Below are positions 1 through 9,467 of a stretch of DNA of 64,000 nucleotides, one piece after another. Under the pieces are notes generated by a model. It saw only the letters and a program-made list of their open reading frames with translations, did not search any database and had not been told where the DNA came from. The stretch covers positions 3,534,001-3,598,000 of the forward strand of contig JAFEKX020000001.1 in NCBI GenBank assembly GCA_016893485.2, read 5' to 3'. This stretch comes from Streptomyces sp. P3 (GTDB lineage Bacteria > Actinomycetota > Actinomycetes > Streptomycetales > Streptomycetaceae). A program made the position numbers and the translations under genes. Numbering within the stretch: position 1 is the stretch's first letter; every line of letters begins with the position of its first letter.

Positions 1-1843
1 CAGCGGTCCGTCGCCGACATCTCCGACGCGTCGGGAGGTCGCCCTCGACCGTCGCGCCGTTCATGAGGGCGAAACGGGTCGCGTTCCAGAGCTTGTTGGC
101 GAAGTTGCGGGAGCCCTGGACCCAGTCCTCGCCGATCGGGACGTCGACGCCCGGGTTGGCGCCGCGCGCGAGGGTGAAACGGAGCGCGTCGGAGCCGTAC
201 TTGTCCATCCAGTCGAGCGGATTGACCGCGTTCCCGAAGGACTTGGACATCTTCTTGCCGAACTGGTCGCGGACCATGCCGTGCAGGGCGATGGTGTGGA
301 ACGGCGGGGTGCCGTCCATCGCGTAGAGGCCGAACATCATCATCCGGGCGACCCAGAAGAAGAGGATGTCGTAGCCGGTGACCAGGACGGAGTTCGGGTA
401 GAACTTCGCGAGCGAATCGGTCTGTTCGGGCCAGCCGAGCGTGGAGAAGGGCCACAGGCCGGAGGAGAACCAGGTGTCGAGGACGTCGGTGTCCTGGTGC
501 CAGCCCTCACCCGTGGGGGCCTCGTCGTCGGGGCCGACGCAGACGACCTCGCCGTTCGGGCCGTACCAGACCGGGATGCGGTGGCCCCACCACAACTGCC
601 GTGAGATGCACCAGTCGTGGAGGTTGTCGACCCAGTCGAAGTAGCGCTTCTCCATCTCCTGCGGGTGGATCTTGACCCGGCCGTCACGGACCGCGTCGCC
701 TGCCGCCTTCGCGAGCGGGGCGACCTTGACCCACCACTGCATGGACAGCCGCGGCTCGATGGTCGTCTTGCAGCGCGAGCAGTGGCCGACGGAGTGGATG
801 TAGGGCCGCTTCTCGGCGACGATCCGGCCCTCGGCGCGCAGCGCGGCGACGATCGCCGAGCGGGCTTCGAGGCGGTCCTGGCCCTGGAAGGGGCCGGGGA
901 CGGTGATGACGGCGTGCTCGTCCATGACCGTGATGGCCGGGAGGTCGTGCCGCTGGCCGATCTCGAAGTCGTTCGGGTCGTGGGCCGGGGTGACCTTGAC
1001 GGCACCCGTGCCGAACTCGGGGTCGACGTGCTCGTCCGCGACGACCGGGATGGAACGGTCGGTCAGCGGGAGCCTGATGAGCTTGCCGACGAGGTGCTTG
1101 TAGCGCTCGTCCGACGGGTGGACGGCGACGGCCGTGTCACCGAGCATGGTCTCGGCGCGCGTGGTGGCGACGACGATGGTCTCGTCCCCGTCGCCGTACT
1201 TCATGGAGACGAGCTCACCGTCGTCGTCCTGGTACTCGACCTCGATGTCGGAGATCGCGGTGAGACAGCGCGGGCACCAGTTGATGATGCGCTCGGCGCG
1301 GTAGATCAACTCGTCGTCGTAGAGCCGCTTGAAGATGGTCTGGACGGACTGGGAGAGACCCTCGTCCATCGTGAAGCGCTCGCGCGACCACGCGACACCG
1401 TCGCCGAGGCGGCGCATCTGGCCGGAGATCTGGCCGCCGGACTCGCCCTTCCACTGCCAGACGCGCTCGACGAAGGCCTCACGGCCCAGGTCGTGCCGGG
1501 ACTTGCCCTCCTTGCCCAGCTCGCGCTCGACGACGTTCTGCGTGGCGATGCCGGCGTGGTCCATGCCGGGCTGCCACAGCGTCTCGTAACCCTGCATGCG
1601 CTTGCGGCGCGTGAGGGCGTCGATGAGCGTGTGCTCGAAGGCGTGCCCGAGGTGCAGGCTGCCCGTGACGTTCGGCGGCGGGATGACGATCGTGTACGGC
1701 GGCTTCTCTCTCTTCGCGTCCGCCTCGAAGTAACCCCGCTCCACCCAGCGCTCGTACAGCGGCCCCTCTACATCGGCCGGCGCGTACTGGGTCGGCAGTT
1801 CGGAGTCGGGCGCTGGTGGCTGCTGCTGAGCGTTCTCGGTCAC
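1..1843 (-). CDS. valS: Valyl-tRNA synthetase, 3' part outside window
   Basis: Class I aminoacyl-tRNA synthetase that attaches valine to tRNA-Val in the cytoplasm. The gene runs leftwards from a GTG and its 3' third lies outside the window. The class I signature HLGH lies at about residues 64-67 after PPPNVTGSL, and the KMSKS loop is at about residue 531. Editing-domain sequence lies between them, and the tRNA-binding part begins with [15 protein letters not shown]. One frame from 1843 to about 40 is continuous. At about 36-38 a single C is missing from a CCC run: past that point the other frame gives the expected [11 protein letters not shown]. This is an essential gene, so the break is best read as a sequence error. 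Confidence 0.95.
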   Translation of the reverse strand, partial: MTENAQQQPPAPDSELPTQYAPADVEGPLYERWVERGYFEADAKREKPPYTIVIPPPNVTGSLHLGHAFEHTLIDALTRRKRMQGYETLWQPGMDHAGIATQNVVERELGKEGKSRHDLGREAFVERVWQWKGESGGQISGQMRRLGDGVAWSRERFTMDEGLSQSVQTIFKRLYDDELIYRAERIINWCPRCLTAISDIEVEYQDDDGELVSMKYGDGDETIVVATTRAETMLGDTAVAVHPSDERYKHLVGKLIRLPLTDRSIPVVADEHVDPEFGTGAVKVTPAHDPNDFEIGQRHDLPAITVMDEHAVITVPGPFQGQDRLEARSAIVAALRAEGRIVAEKRPYIHSVGHCSRCKTTIEPRLSMQWWVKVAPLAKAAGDAVRDGRVKIHPQEMEKRYFDWVDNLHDWCISRQLWWGHRIPVWYGPNGEVVCVGPDDEAPTGEGWHQDTDVLDTWFSSGLWPFSTLGWPEQTDSLAKFYPNSVLVTGYDILFFWVARMMMFGLYAMDGTPPFHTIALHGMVRDQFGKKMSKSFGNAVNPLDWMDKYGSDALRFTLARGANPGVDVPIGEDWVQGSRNFANKLWNATRFALMNGATVEGDLPTRRRCRRRTA

Positions 1844-1979
1844 GGGCCCAGTTTAGGGGTGTCGCGGGGGTGTCCCGAAACGCGTTTGTTCTGTAACGGT
1901 GCCGCCCCCGATGCCGTGTGCTTCCTGTGCCTGGGCCAGGATGTCGGGAACACATAAGCATCTGGAGGGGAACCCAGGA

Positions 1980-2983
1980 ATGAGCTACAACCAGCCGGGC
2001 CCGTACGACGGGCAGCCCCAGCAGCCCGGACCGTACGGTCAGCCGGGCCCTTACGGGCAGCCTCCCCAGCAGGCGCCGCAGGGCACGCCTCAGCCCGGCT
2101 ACGGCTACCCCAGCAGGCTCCCCCGCCCAGCCCGGCTACGGCTACCCGCAGCAGCCCCAGCCCCCGCAGGGCGTCCCGCAGCAGGGCCCCTACGGCCAGC
2201 CGCAGCAGCCGTACGGCCAGCAGCCCTACGGCCAACCCCCTTACGGGCAGGCCCCGTACGGTGCTCCGCAGCCCCGGCGCCCGGCGGGAAGAAGAAGACC
2301 GGGCTCGTCATCGGCGGGGTGGCGGTCCTGGTCGCCATCGGCGTGGGCGTGTACTTCGTCGTCGGGAACGCCGGGTCCTCCGGTCTCGCGGACGACGGGC
2401 CCCACAAGCTGACGACCCCGGCGAAGGTGCTCGGCGACTACAACCGGGCCACCAAGGACGGCGACACCAGCGACAGCGGCTCCTCGACCGTGAAGGACCT
2501 GGAGAAGAGCGGCGTCAAGAACGGCACCGCCGTCTTCGGCGCCTACTCCACGGCCGACCTCAGCGGCTACAACCCGAGCGACCCGTCCACCGCTCCCAGC
2601 GCGTCCGAGCTGCTCACGGCCAAGGGCATCTCGGTCATCGGCGCCTACGGCAAGATCGCCGATCCGCAGAAGGCCCTGGACGCGTTCTTCGCGGACATCC
2701 AGAAGGACGTCGACCAGAGCGGCTCCGCCGGCAGTTCGTCGGGCGGCAGCAAGCTGGTCGGGGACCCGGAGTCGGTCGACGTCGACGGCGCGGTCATGAA
2801 GTGCCAGGCGGCCAAGGGCACCAACCAGGTGACCAAGAAGACGCAGACCGACTGGTTCTGCGCCTGGGCCGACTACAGCACCATCGCGATGGTCTCCCCG
2901 GCGACAACACCGCCGACGTGTCCAAGGACACCGCCGTCTCCATGACGACCAAGCTGCGCAAGGAAGTTCGGGTCAAGCTCTAG
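1980..2983 (+). CDS. Pro/Gln/Gly/Tyr-rich single-pass membrane protein, unknown function
   Basis: I do not recognise a named function. The start ATG at 1980 follows a good ribosome site (GGAGGGGA). The first 90 or so residues are low-complexity PYGQP and QPGYGYP repeats, followed by a basic KKK, one transmembrane helix (GLVIGGVAVLVAIGVGVYFV) and an extracellular domain of about 220 residues with two Cys. This is a common Streptomyces layout: a disordered cytoplasmic head and a secreted-side sensor-like domain. The frame is disturbed by four single-base losses in C or G runs (about 2115, 2133, 2270 and 2900). Correcting them gives one protein ending ..KLRKEVRVKL at 2983. It is convergent with clpX and shares its terminator. 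Confidence 0.75.
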
Positions 2984-3000
2984 CCCCGGAGGCTTCAACT

Positions 3001-3042
3001 ACGAAGGGCGCCCGGTCGGTTGACCGACCGGGCGCCCTTCGT
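3001..3042. terminator. Bidirectional rho-independent-type terminator
   Basis: A perfect 20-bp stem (3001-3020 with 3023-3042) sits between the convergent membrane-protein gene and clpX. It has no U-tract, as is usual for Streptomyces hairpin terminators. Confidence 0.85.
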
Positions 3043-3061
3043 GTCGTACGGGGTGCGGCTG

Positions 3062-4347
3062 TTACGCCGTCTTCTGCTCCCCGGGCCCCGGCCGCGTGCG
3101 TCGCGCGGGATCAGGGTCGGGTTGACGTTCGACAGGACCACGTCCGCCGTGATGACGACCCGGGCCACGTCCTTGCGGGACGGGACCTCGTACATGACGC
3201 CCTGGAGGACTTCCTCCATGATGGCGCGCAGGCCGCGGGCGCCGGTCTGGCGGAGGATGGCCTGGTCGGCGATGGCCTCGAGGGCCTCGCGCTCGAAGTC
3301 CAGCTCCACGCCGTCGAGTTCGAAGAGGCGCTCGTACTGCTTGACGAGTGCGTTGCGCGGCTCGATGAGGATCTGGAGCAGGGCCTCGCGGTCCAGGTTG
3401 TGGACCGAAGTGATGACGGGGAGGCGCCCGATGAACTCGGGGATCATGCCGAACTTGACCAGGTCCTCGGGCATGACGTCCTCGAACTGGTCCTTCGACT
3501 GCAGCTCCCGCTTCGAGCGGATCGTCGCCCCGAAGCCGATGCCCTTGGCGCCGGCCCTGGACTCGATGAGCTTCTCCAGGCCCGCGAAGGCACCGCCCAC
3601 GATGAACAGGACGTTCGTCGTGTCGATCTGGATGAACTCCTGGTGCGGGTGTTTCCGGCCGCCCTGCGGCGGGACGGAGGCCGTGGTGCCCTCCAGGATC
3701 TTCAACAGGGCCTGCTGGACGCCCTCTCCGCTCACATCGCGCGTGATCGACGGGTTCTCGCTCTTGCGGGCGACCTTGTCGATCTCGTCGATGTAGATGA
3801 TGCCCGTCTCGGCCTTCTTGACGTCGTAGTCGGCGGCCTGGATGAGCTTCAGCAGGATGTTCTCGACGTCCTCGCCGACGTAGCCCGCCTCCGTGAGCGC
3901 GGTCGCGTCGGCGATCGCGAACGGCACGTTCAGCATGCGGGCCAGGGTCTGGGCGAGGAGGGTCTTGCCCGAGCCCGTGGGGCCGAGCAGGAGGATGTTG
4001 GACTTCGCCAACTCGATGGCGTCCTCGCGGCTTTGACCGCCGCCGTTCTCACCGGCCTGGACGCGCTTGTAGTGGTTGTACACCGCGACCGAGAGCGCCT
4101 TCTTCGCCGACTCCTGGCCGACGACGTACCCCTCGAGGAACTCGTAGATCTCGCGGGGCTTGGGAAGTTCCTCCCAGCGGACCTCGCTCGTCTCCGCGAG
4201 TTCTTCCTCGATGATCTCGTTGCAGAGGTCGATGCACTCGTCGCAGATGTACACACCGGGCCCTGCGATGAGCTTCTTGACCTGCTTCTGGCTCTTGCCG
4301 CAGAACGAGCACTTGAGCAGATCGCCGCCGTCACCGATGCGTGCCAC
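3062..4347 (-). CDS. clpX: ATP-dependent Clp protease ATP-binding subunit ClpX
   Basis: AAA+ unfoldase that feeds substrates to the ClpP peptidase. The N-terminal zinc finger has CSFC near residue 13 and CDEC near residue 35. Walker A is GPTGSGKT, Walker B is IIYIDEIDK, and the arginine-rich C-domain follows. The raw frame runs on to 2995 with an odd tail (..[13 protein letters not shown]). Adding one G to the run at about 3082 gives the normal Streptomyces ending [10 protein letters not shown] and a TAA at 3062, which I take as the true stop. It is transcribed separately from clpP2 across a 159-bp gap that contains the clpP2 terminator. Confidence 0.95.
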
Positions 4348-4448
4348 GGTGTGCTTCCCCTTCGCCTGGGAGTCGCCTGGGTACAGCGGCTCCTGGTGCT
4401 GCCTTATGTCCGACGGTACCTTGCCGGGCCCCCCGTTCGGGCCCCCTT

Positions 4449-4478
4449 GGCACGGTTCACTTCCACGTGGACCGTGCC
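4449..4478 (-). terminator. Hairpin downstream of clpP2
   Basis: GGCACGGT (4449-4456) pairs with ACCGTGCC (4471-4478). It lies just past the clpP2 stop and before the clpX promoter region. Confidence 0.65.
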
Positions 4479-4506
4479 GAGGGGTGGTGGACGATACAGG
4501 TCCGGG

Positions 4507-5187
4507 TCAGCGGACGTCGGCGTTGTTCATCTTCCGGGTGGAGATGATCTGGTCGATCAGGCCGTACGACAGGGCGTCCTCGGCCGTGAGGATCTTGTCG
4601 CGCTCGATGTCCTCGCGGATCTTGTCCAGCGGGGTCGTCGAGTGCTTGGCCAGCATGTCCTCCAGCTGGGCACGCATGCGGAGGATCTCGTTGGCCGCGA
4701 TCTCGAGGTCGGAGACCTGGCCCCGGCCCGTCTCGCTGTACGGCTGGTGGATCAGCACGCGCGCGTTCGGCAGCGCCATGCGCTTGCCCGGCGTACCGGC
4801 GGCCAGCAGGACGGCGGCGGCGGACGCGGCCTGGCCCATGCAGACCGTCTGGACGTCCGGCTTCACGAACTGCATCGTGTCGTAGATCGCGGTCAGCGCG
4901 GTGAAGGAGCCACCGGGGCTGTTGATGTAGATGGAGATGTCCCGGTCGGGGTCCATCGACTCCAGGCACAGCAGCTGCGCCATGACGTCGTTGGCCGACG
5001 CGTCGTCGATCTGGACGCCGAGGAAGATCACGCGCTCCTCGAAGAGCTTCGCGTACGGGTCGTACTCACGGACGCCCTGCGAGGTGCGCTCGACGAAGCG
5101 CGGGATCACATAACGGGACTCGGCGGCGGGGGCCGTGTATTCGGCGCGTGCGCGGTCGTACAGGCCGGTGCCGGGGAAGTCGTTCAC
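4507..5187 (-). CDS. clpP2: ATP-dependent Clp protease proteolytic subunit ClpP2
   Basis: Serine peptidase subunit of the Clp barrel, working with ClpX or ClpC in cytoplasmic protein turnover. The intact 226-residue protein contains the conserved core YINSPGGS, the active-site serine in [10 protein letters not shown] and the histidine in VLIHQPYSE; it ends [11 protein letters not shown]. It lies 48 bp downstream of clpP1 and is surely cotranscribed with it. Actinobacteria use a mixed ClpP1P2 tetradecamer. This is one of the few genes here with no frame error. Confidence 0.97.
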   Translation of the reverse strand: MNDFPGTGLYDRARAEYTAPAAESRYVIPRFVERTSQGVREYDPYAKLFEERVIFLGVQIDDASANDVMAQLLCLESMDPDRDISIYINSPGGSFTALTAIYDTMQFVKPDVQTVCMGQAASAAAVLLAAGTPGKRMALPNARVLIHQPYSETGRGQVSDLEIAANEILRMRAQLEDMLAKHSTTPLDKIREDIERDKILTAEDALSYGLIDQIISTRKMNNADVR

Positions 5188-5235
5188 TGTCTCTCTCCTA
5201 GGGGCTGTGCGGTCGGCTGGGGCTGTCCTGGGGCC

Positions 5236-5941
5236 TCAGGCCCCGGTACCGCCGCCGCCCGCCCGGCATACCGGCGGCCGTGGGAATCACGTCGTCGATG
5301 AGGCCGTACTCCTTGGCCTCGAGCGCGTCGAACCAGCGGTCGCGGTCGGAGTCGCGGGTGATCTGCTCGATGCTCTGGCCCGTGTGCTGGGACGTGAGCT
5401 CGGCCATGCGCTTCTTGGTGTGCAGCAGCCGCTCCGCGTGGATCTTGATGTCGGAGGCCGAACCGGCCAGGCCGGCGGAGGGCTGGTGGATCAGGATCTC
5501 GGCGTTCGGCAGCGCGAAGCGCTTGCCCGGGGTACCCGCGCTGAGAAGGAACTGGCCCATGGAGGCGGCGAGGCCCATGGCGATGGTCACCACGTCGTTC
5601 TTGATGAACTGCATGGTGTCGTAGATCGCCATGCCGGCCGTGATCGAGCCGCCGGGGCTGTTGATGTAGAGGTAGATGTCCTTGTCGGGGTCAGCGGCAA
5701 GGAGCAGGAGCTGTGCGGTGATCTTGTTCGCGATGTCGTCGTCGACCGCCTGGCCGAGGAAGATGATCCGCTCGCCGAGCAGTCGGTTGTAGACCTGGTC
5801 GCCGAGGCCACCGATGGAGGCTCGCCGGCGGCTGTAGGCATCAGATTCGTCACGTATCCACCTGCTCGTCTTTACGACGGCGCCGGGCCGTCTCACGTGT
5901 ACTGCCGAGGGCAACGGAGACTCCCCTGCCCTCGTATTCAT
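5236..5941 (-). CDS. clpP1: ATP-dependent Clp protease proteolytic subunit ClpP1
   Basis: Partner peptidase of ClpP2. Core motifs are [12 protein letters not shown], the catalytic serine in MGLAASMGQ and the histidine in ILIHQPSAG. The raw frame runs on to 5198. Restoring one base in the GGC/GGG run at about 5259 gives the family ending AAGMPGGGGTGA with the stop at 5236. The first 20-30 residues also look garbled: the usual start [12 protein letters not shown] is readable one frame over just upstream of [11 protein letters not shown], so two compensating indels (about 5815 and 5873) are likely. The true start may therefore be the GTG near 5895 or the GTG near 5851, not 5941. The operon is preceded by a ClgR-type site. 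Confidence 0.93.
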
Positions 5942-5985
5942 GGACCCTAACGCGCGGGTCCCTCCGGGAATCCCGCAAAGGGAAC

Positions 5986-6003
5986 TGTTCGCTGTCAGCG
6001 CAT
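5986..6003 (-). promoter_or_regulatory. Candidate ClgR operator for clpP1P2
   Basis: GTTCGC-TGTCA-GCG (5987-6000) matches the ClgR consensus GTTCGC-N5-GCG described for clp and lon promoters of Streptomyces. It lies 46 bp upstream of the furthest clpP1 start. ClgR would activate the operon; the match to the consensus is direct, the function is inferred. Confidence 0.65.
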
Positions 6004-6031
6004 GTACGGCGCTGGTGAGACCCCCGGTAGG

Positions 6032-6070
6032 GCAAGGGCCCCGGGGCGCGATGTCCCCGGGGCCCTTTGC
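6032..6070 (-). terminator. Terminator of tig
   Basis: GCAAGGGCCCCGGGG (6032-6046) pairs with CCCCGGGGCCCTTTGC (6055-6070), directly past the tig stop. Confidence 0.8.
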
Positions 6071-6105
6071 TCTTCGGCCTGTTCTGCGGCCTGTTCTGCG
6101 GCTGG

Positions 6106-7500
6106 TTACGCCTGGGCCGACTCCTCGGCGGAAGCGGTCTCCGTAGCCTCGGTCGACTCGGCGGCCTCGGCGGCCTCGGCGGCCTCGTCTTCGTCGTCCA
6201 GGTCCACGATCTCGCCGTTGGTGTCCTTCACCGTGGCGGCCTCGACGACGACGGCCAGGGCCTTGCCGCGGGCGACCTCGCCGACCAGGAGCGGAACCTG
6301 ACCGCCCTCGACGACCGCCTGGGCGAACTGGTCGGGGACATGCCGGAGGAGGCGGCGCGCCGCATGAGGTGCTCGGTGAGCTCCTCCTGGTTGACGTTCA
6401 GCTTCTCCTTGTTGACGAGCTCGTCCAGGACGAACTGCGTCTTGATGCCCTTGACCGCGGCTTCCTTGGTCTCGGCGTCGAACTCCTCGGCCGTCTTGCC
6501 CTGGATCTCGAGGTACTTCTCGAGGTCGAGGCCCATCTGACCGAGCTGGTGGTGCTCCAGGTTGTGCTTGCGGGTGTTGATCTCGTCCTCGAGCAGCTTC
6601 TCGGGGACGGGCACCTCGACGAGCTCCAGCAGCTTCTCCAGGACGCGCTCCTGGGCCTGCGTGGCCTGGTCGTACTGCTTCATGTTCTCGAGGCGCTTGC
6701 GGCTGTCGGCGCGCAGCTCCTCCAGGGTGTCGAACTCCGAGGCGAGCTGAGCGAACTCGTCGTCCAGCGCGGGCAGTTCGCGGGCGGCGACCTGGGTGAC
6801 CTTGACGGTGACCTGGGCCTCCTGGCCGGCCGCGGAGCCGCCCTTGAGCTCGGAGGCGAAGGTGGCCTCGCCACCGGCCTCCAGGCCCGTCACGGCCTCG
6901 TCGATGCCGTCGAGCAGCTCGCCGGAACCGATGGTGTAGGAGACGCCCTCGGCGACGCCGTCCTCGAGGACCTCGCCGTCGACCTTGGCCTCCAGGTCGA
7001 GGGTGAGGACGTCACCCTCGGCGGCGGCACGCTCGACCGGGGAGGTCGAGGCGAAGCGCTCGCGGAGCTGCTCGACGGAGGCGTCGATGTCCCTCTTCGC
7101 TGACCTCGACGGCGTCGACCTCGACCTCGATGCCGGAGTAGTCCGGGATCTCGATGGCCGGGCGGATGTCGACCTCGGCGGTGAAGTTCAGCGTCTCGCC
7201 GTCCTTCAGGTCCGTGATGTCGACCTCGGGCTGGCCCAGGACGTTGAGCTCGGCCTCGTTGACCGCCTCGGTGTAGAACTTCGGGAGCGCGTCGTTGACC
7301 GCCTCCTCCAGGACCGCACCGCGGCCGAACCGCTGGTCGATGACGCGCGCCGGGATCTTGCCCTTCCGGAAGCCCTTCACCGTGACCTGCTGGTTGATCT
7401 TCTTGTACGCCGCGTCGAGGCTGTCCTTGAGCTCCTCGAAGGGCACCTCGATGCTGAGCCGAACCCGGGTCGGGTTCAGGGTCTCCACGGCGCTCTTCAC
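6106..7500 (-). CDS. tig: Trigger factor, ribosome-associated chaperone and prolyl isomerase
   Basis: Binds the ribosome exit and folds nascent chains. The N-terminal ribosome-binding domain carries the signature GFRKGKIP (about residues 43-50). It is followed by the FKBP-like domain ([27 protein letters not shown]) and the C-terminal chaperone arms, with an acidic Ala/Glu tail ([11 protein letters not shown]). Two frame breaks split it: an extra G at about 7091 (after VEVSEE) and a missing C at about 6336 (after SSGMSP). Corrected, it is about 465 residues, normal for the family. The start ATG at 7500 gives [15 protein letters not shown]. Confidence 0.95.
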
Positions 7501-7694
7501 GGTTCGGTCTCCTTGGGGGCTGACTTCTTGGTTTGCGGACCCAGACAGGTCCGGCGGTTTCTGGTCGCCCGGAGGACTTCAGAGTGTGAGAGACACACGG
7601 GCGCGCAGCTTGCATAGTAGCCGCAGCGGCAGGACGCCCCAAAAGGCGATCCCGCGAGGTACTGGTGTGGTACCGGTCCCGGAGGTCCGGTATG

Positions 7695-7771
7695 TGGTCG
7701 GGGTGGCGGGATTTGAACCCACGGCCTTCCGCTCCCAAAGCGGACGCGCTACCAAGCTGCGCCACACCCCG
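7695..7771 (-). tRNA. tRNA-Pro (anticodon UGG)
   Basis: The reverse strand folds as a cloverleaf: acceptor CGGGGTG/CACCCCG, D-arm GCGCAGCTTGGTAGCGC, anticodon stem TCCGC/GCGGA with loop TTTGGGA (anticodon TGG), T-arm GTGGGTTCAAATCCCGC. A CCA is encoded at 7695-7697. Confidence 0.95.
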
Positions 7772-7935
7772 TCTGGTGCGACACGTAGGGTACATGCCCG
7801 CAGGCGGTGGAGCCGCCGCATTTCCCGAGCACCGGGGTGCCGGACGGGCCATGGGCAATGCGGTGTGCGCGGAGGGCACCCGACCCGCTACGATGCTCTC
7901 TGTGCCGCGGTCGTCTGACCTGCGGCGCGTCGCGT

Positions 7936-8009
7936 GCGGGCGTAGCTCAATGGTAGAGCACTAGTCTTCCAAACTAGCTACGCGGGTTCGATTCCCGTCG
8001 CCCGCTCCA
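7936..8009 (+). tRNA. tRNA-Gly (anticodon UCC), AICE attachment gene
   Basis: Cloverleaf: acceptor GCGGGCG/CGCCCGC, D-arm GCTCAATGGTAGAGC, anticodon arm CTAGT-CTTCCAA-ACTAG (anticodon TCC), T-arm CGGGTTCGATTCCCG, encoded CCA. Bases 7965-8009 are duplicated exactly at 18397-18441, so this gene hosts the integrated element; the insertion regenerates a complete tRNA. Confidence 0.97.
7965..8009. repeat. attL: attL core of the AICE
   Basis: A 45-bp direct repeat, identical to 18397-18441, running from the anticodon loop of tRNA-Gly to its CCA end. The integrase gene ends 66 bp away. Confidence 0.93.
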
Positions 8010-8017
8010 AATGACTT

Positions 8018-8054
8018 AGGGCCAGGTCAGAGGATCACTCCTCCGCCTGGCCCT
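8018..8054 (+). terminator. Hairpin after tRNA-Gly, carried on the element side of attL
   Basis: AGGGCCAGG (8018-8026) pairs with CCTGGCCCT (8046-8054). It closely resembles the hairpin at 18450-18486 beyond attR. The element therefore seems to supply its own copy of the tRNA terminator. Confidence 0.6.
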
Positions 8055-8074
8055 GATCGTTTCTGGGGCTCCGA

Positions 8075-9244
8075 TCAGCCCTCCGTGTCCCCCATGTGCC
8101 CCTTGGGCTTTGGATCTTGCTTCTTCTTGGGCTTGCGCTTCTTCTTCCGGCCCTTGTCGACGAGACCGGACACGGCGTCGGAGATCACCCGGTCCCGCTC
8201 GACACTGGCGTGCTGGTAGATCAGCGCAGCGCGGGCGGTGCTGTGACCCATGCGCGCCATCAACTCACGTGTGCTGGCCCCGGTCGACGCGGCGAGGGTG
8301 TTGCCCGTGTGCCGAAGATCGTGGAAGTGCAGGCCCTTGATCCGGGCGTCGTCACAGGCCTTGCGCCACAGCCCGTTGAAGTGGTTGCGGCGCGGGGTCG
8401 CCCCCTTGGCCCCGATGAAGACACGGCCGTCCGCACCCGGCTCGGCATACCGCTTCAGGTGCTCGCGGATGTCCGGGACGATCGCGGCCGGGATGGATAC
8501 GGTGCGCTTGCCGGCAGCACTCTTGGGCGCCTTGATCTCGCGCTGCCCGTTGTTCAGTTCGGCGACGGCACGGCGGACACGAACGGCTCCGTGTTCGAGG
8601 TCGAGGTCTCTGCGGTGCAGGCCGATCAGTTCGCCCCACCGCAGGCCGAGGAAGCCGGCGAGGAGCACGAGCGCCCGGTAGCGGGGCTGAATGGCGTCCG
8701 CGATGTCGTACACCTCTTGCACGGTGGCGGTAGGCCGCTCCGGAGTGTGAACGGTGCTCGCGCCCTTGATCGTGCACGGGTTGCGCCTGATCATCAGGTC
8801 CGACACGGCCGTCCCCAGGATCGCGCGCAGCAGGGCGTACGACTTGGCAACGGTCGTGGGACCGGTGCCCGACGCGAGCTTGTCGGCCCGCCAACGCCGC
8901 ACCATCGGGGGCGAGATCTCGGCGACGTCGACCGCACCGAAGGTGGGCTCAAGGTGGTGCCGCAGCAGCGAGCCGTACAACTGCCGTGTGGTCGTGGTCA
9001 GTTCGCGTTCCGTGATCCACGCAGCGGCGAACGGGCCGAACGCCACCTTCCCGGCTTCCGGGTCGTGCCAGTCGCCACGGCGCATCTCGGTCTGCTTGTC
9101 GGCCAACCAGTCGTCAGCGTCCCTCTTCGTACGGAAGGTCTCCGGAGCGGGCCGGAGTTGCCCGTCAGGACCGACGTAGCGAGCCTGATAGCGACCGGAC
9201 GGGAGCTTGCGGACACGGCCGAACTGCCGGCGCTTGCTGGCCAT
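8075..9244 (-). CDS. int: Tyrosine site-specific recombinase (AICE integrase)
   Basis: Catalyses integration at tRNA-Gly. The N-terminal part (SGRYQARYVGPDGQ..WLADKQTEM) is an arm-binding-type domain, followed by a SAM-like core-binding domain. Catalytic residues are Arg in LRWGELIGL, HDLRH (His-x-x-Arg), the His in ARMGHST and the Tyr in ALIYQHAS. A very basic tail (GRKKKRKPKKKQDPK) ends the protein. I chose the ATG at 9244 (MASKRRQFGRVRKL), which overlaps the xis stop, over the longer open frame to 9349, whose extra residues look like shifted xis. It is about 390 residues, usual for this family. Confidence 0.95.
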   Translation of the reverse strand: MASKRRQFGRVRKLPSGRYQARYVGPDGQLRPAPETFRTKRDADDWLADKQTEMRRGDWHDPEAGKVAFGPFAAAWITERELTTTTRQLYGSLLRHHLEPTFGAVDVAEISPPMVRRWRADKLASGTGPTTVAKSYALLRAILGTAVSDLMIRRNPCTIKGASTVHTPERPTATVQEVYDIADAIQPRYRALVLLAGFLGLRWGELIGLHRRDLDLEHGAVRVRRAVAELNNGQREIKAPKSAAGKRTVSIPAAIVPDIREHLKRYAEPGADGRVFIGAKGATPRRNHFNGLWRKACDDARIKGLHFHDLRHTGNTLAASTGASTRELMARMGHSTARAALIYQHASVERDRVISDAVSGLVDKGRKKKRKPKKKQDPKPKGHMGDTEG

Positions 9245-9467
9245 CAGGCAGCCACCCCCGGAGGACGACACCACGGCGACGCGGCTGCACCGTGTTGGCC
9301 TCGATGTACGCCTGTACGACGCTCTCCTTGATGCGGACGTACCGGCCAACCTTGACGTAGCTGATCCGGCGCTCTTCGATCAGACGACGCGGGAAGCGCT
9401 CGCCGCTCTCCTTCCAGGTCCCGAGCAGTACGGCGGCCTCCGCCACATTCAACAAACGATCAGTCAT
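9244..9467 (-). CDS. xis: Excisionase, helix-turn-helix MerR-like
   Basis: A small winged-helix DNA-binding protein that directs excision with Int. The sequence LLNVAEAAVLLG..RRISYVKVGRYVRIKESVVQAYIEANTV has the typical AICE excisionase pattern. The raw frame runs past into int (to 9165). Adding one G to the GGGGG run at about 9256 gives an ending ..RRRGVVLRGVAA and a TGA that overlaps the int ATG (TGATG), the classical xis-int junction. The start codon also overlaps the rep stop (ATGA), so rep, xis and int are translationally coupled. Confidence 0.85.

Noticed and set aside
3400..5301. Long rightward open frame of 633 codons
   Set aside because: It is antisense to clpX and clpP2. Composition follows third-position GC of the real genes; no family resemblance or ribosome site.
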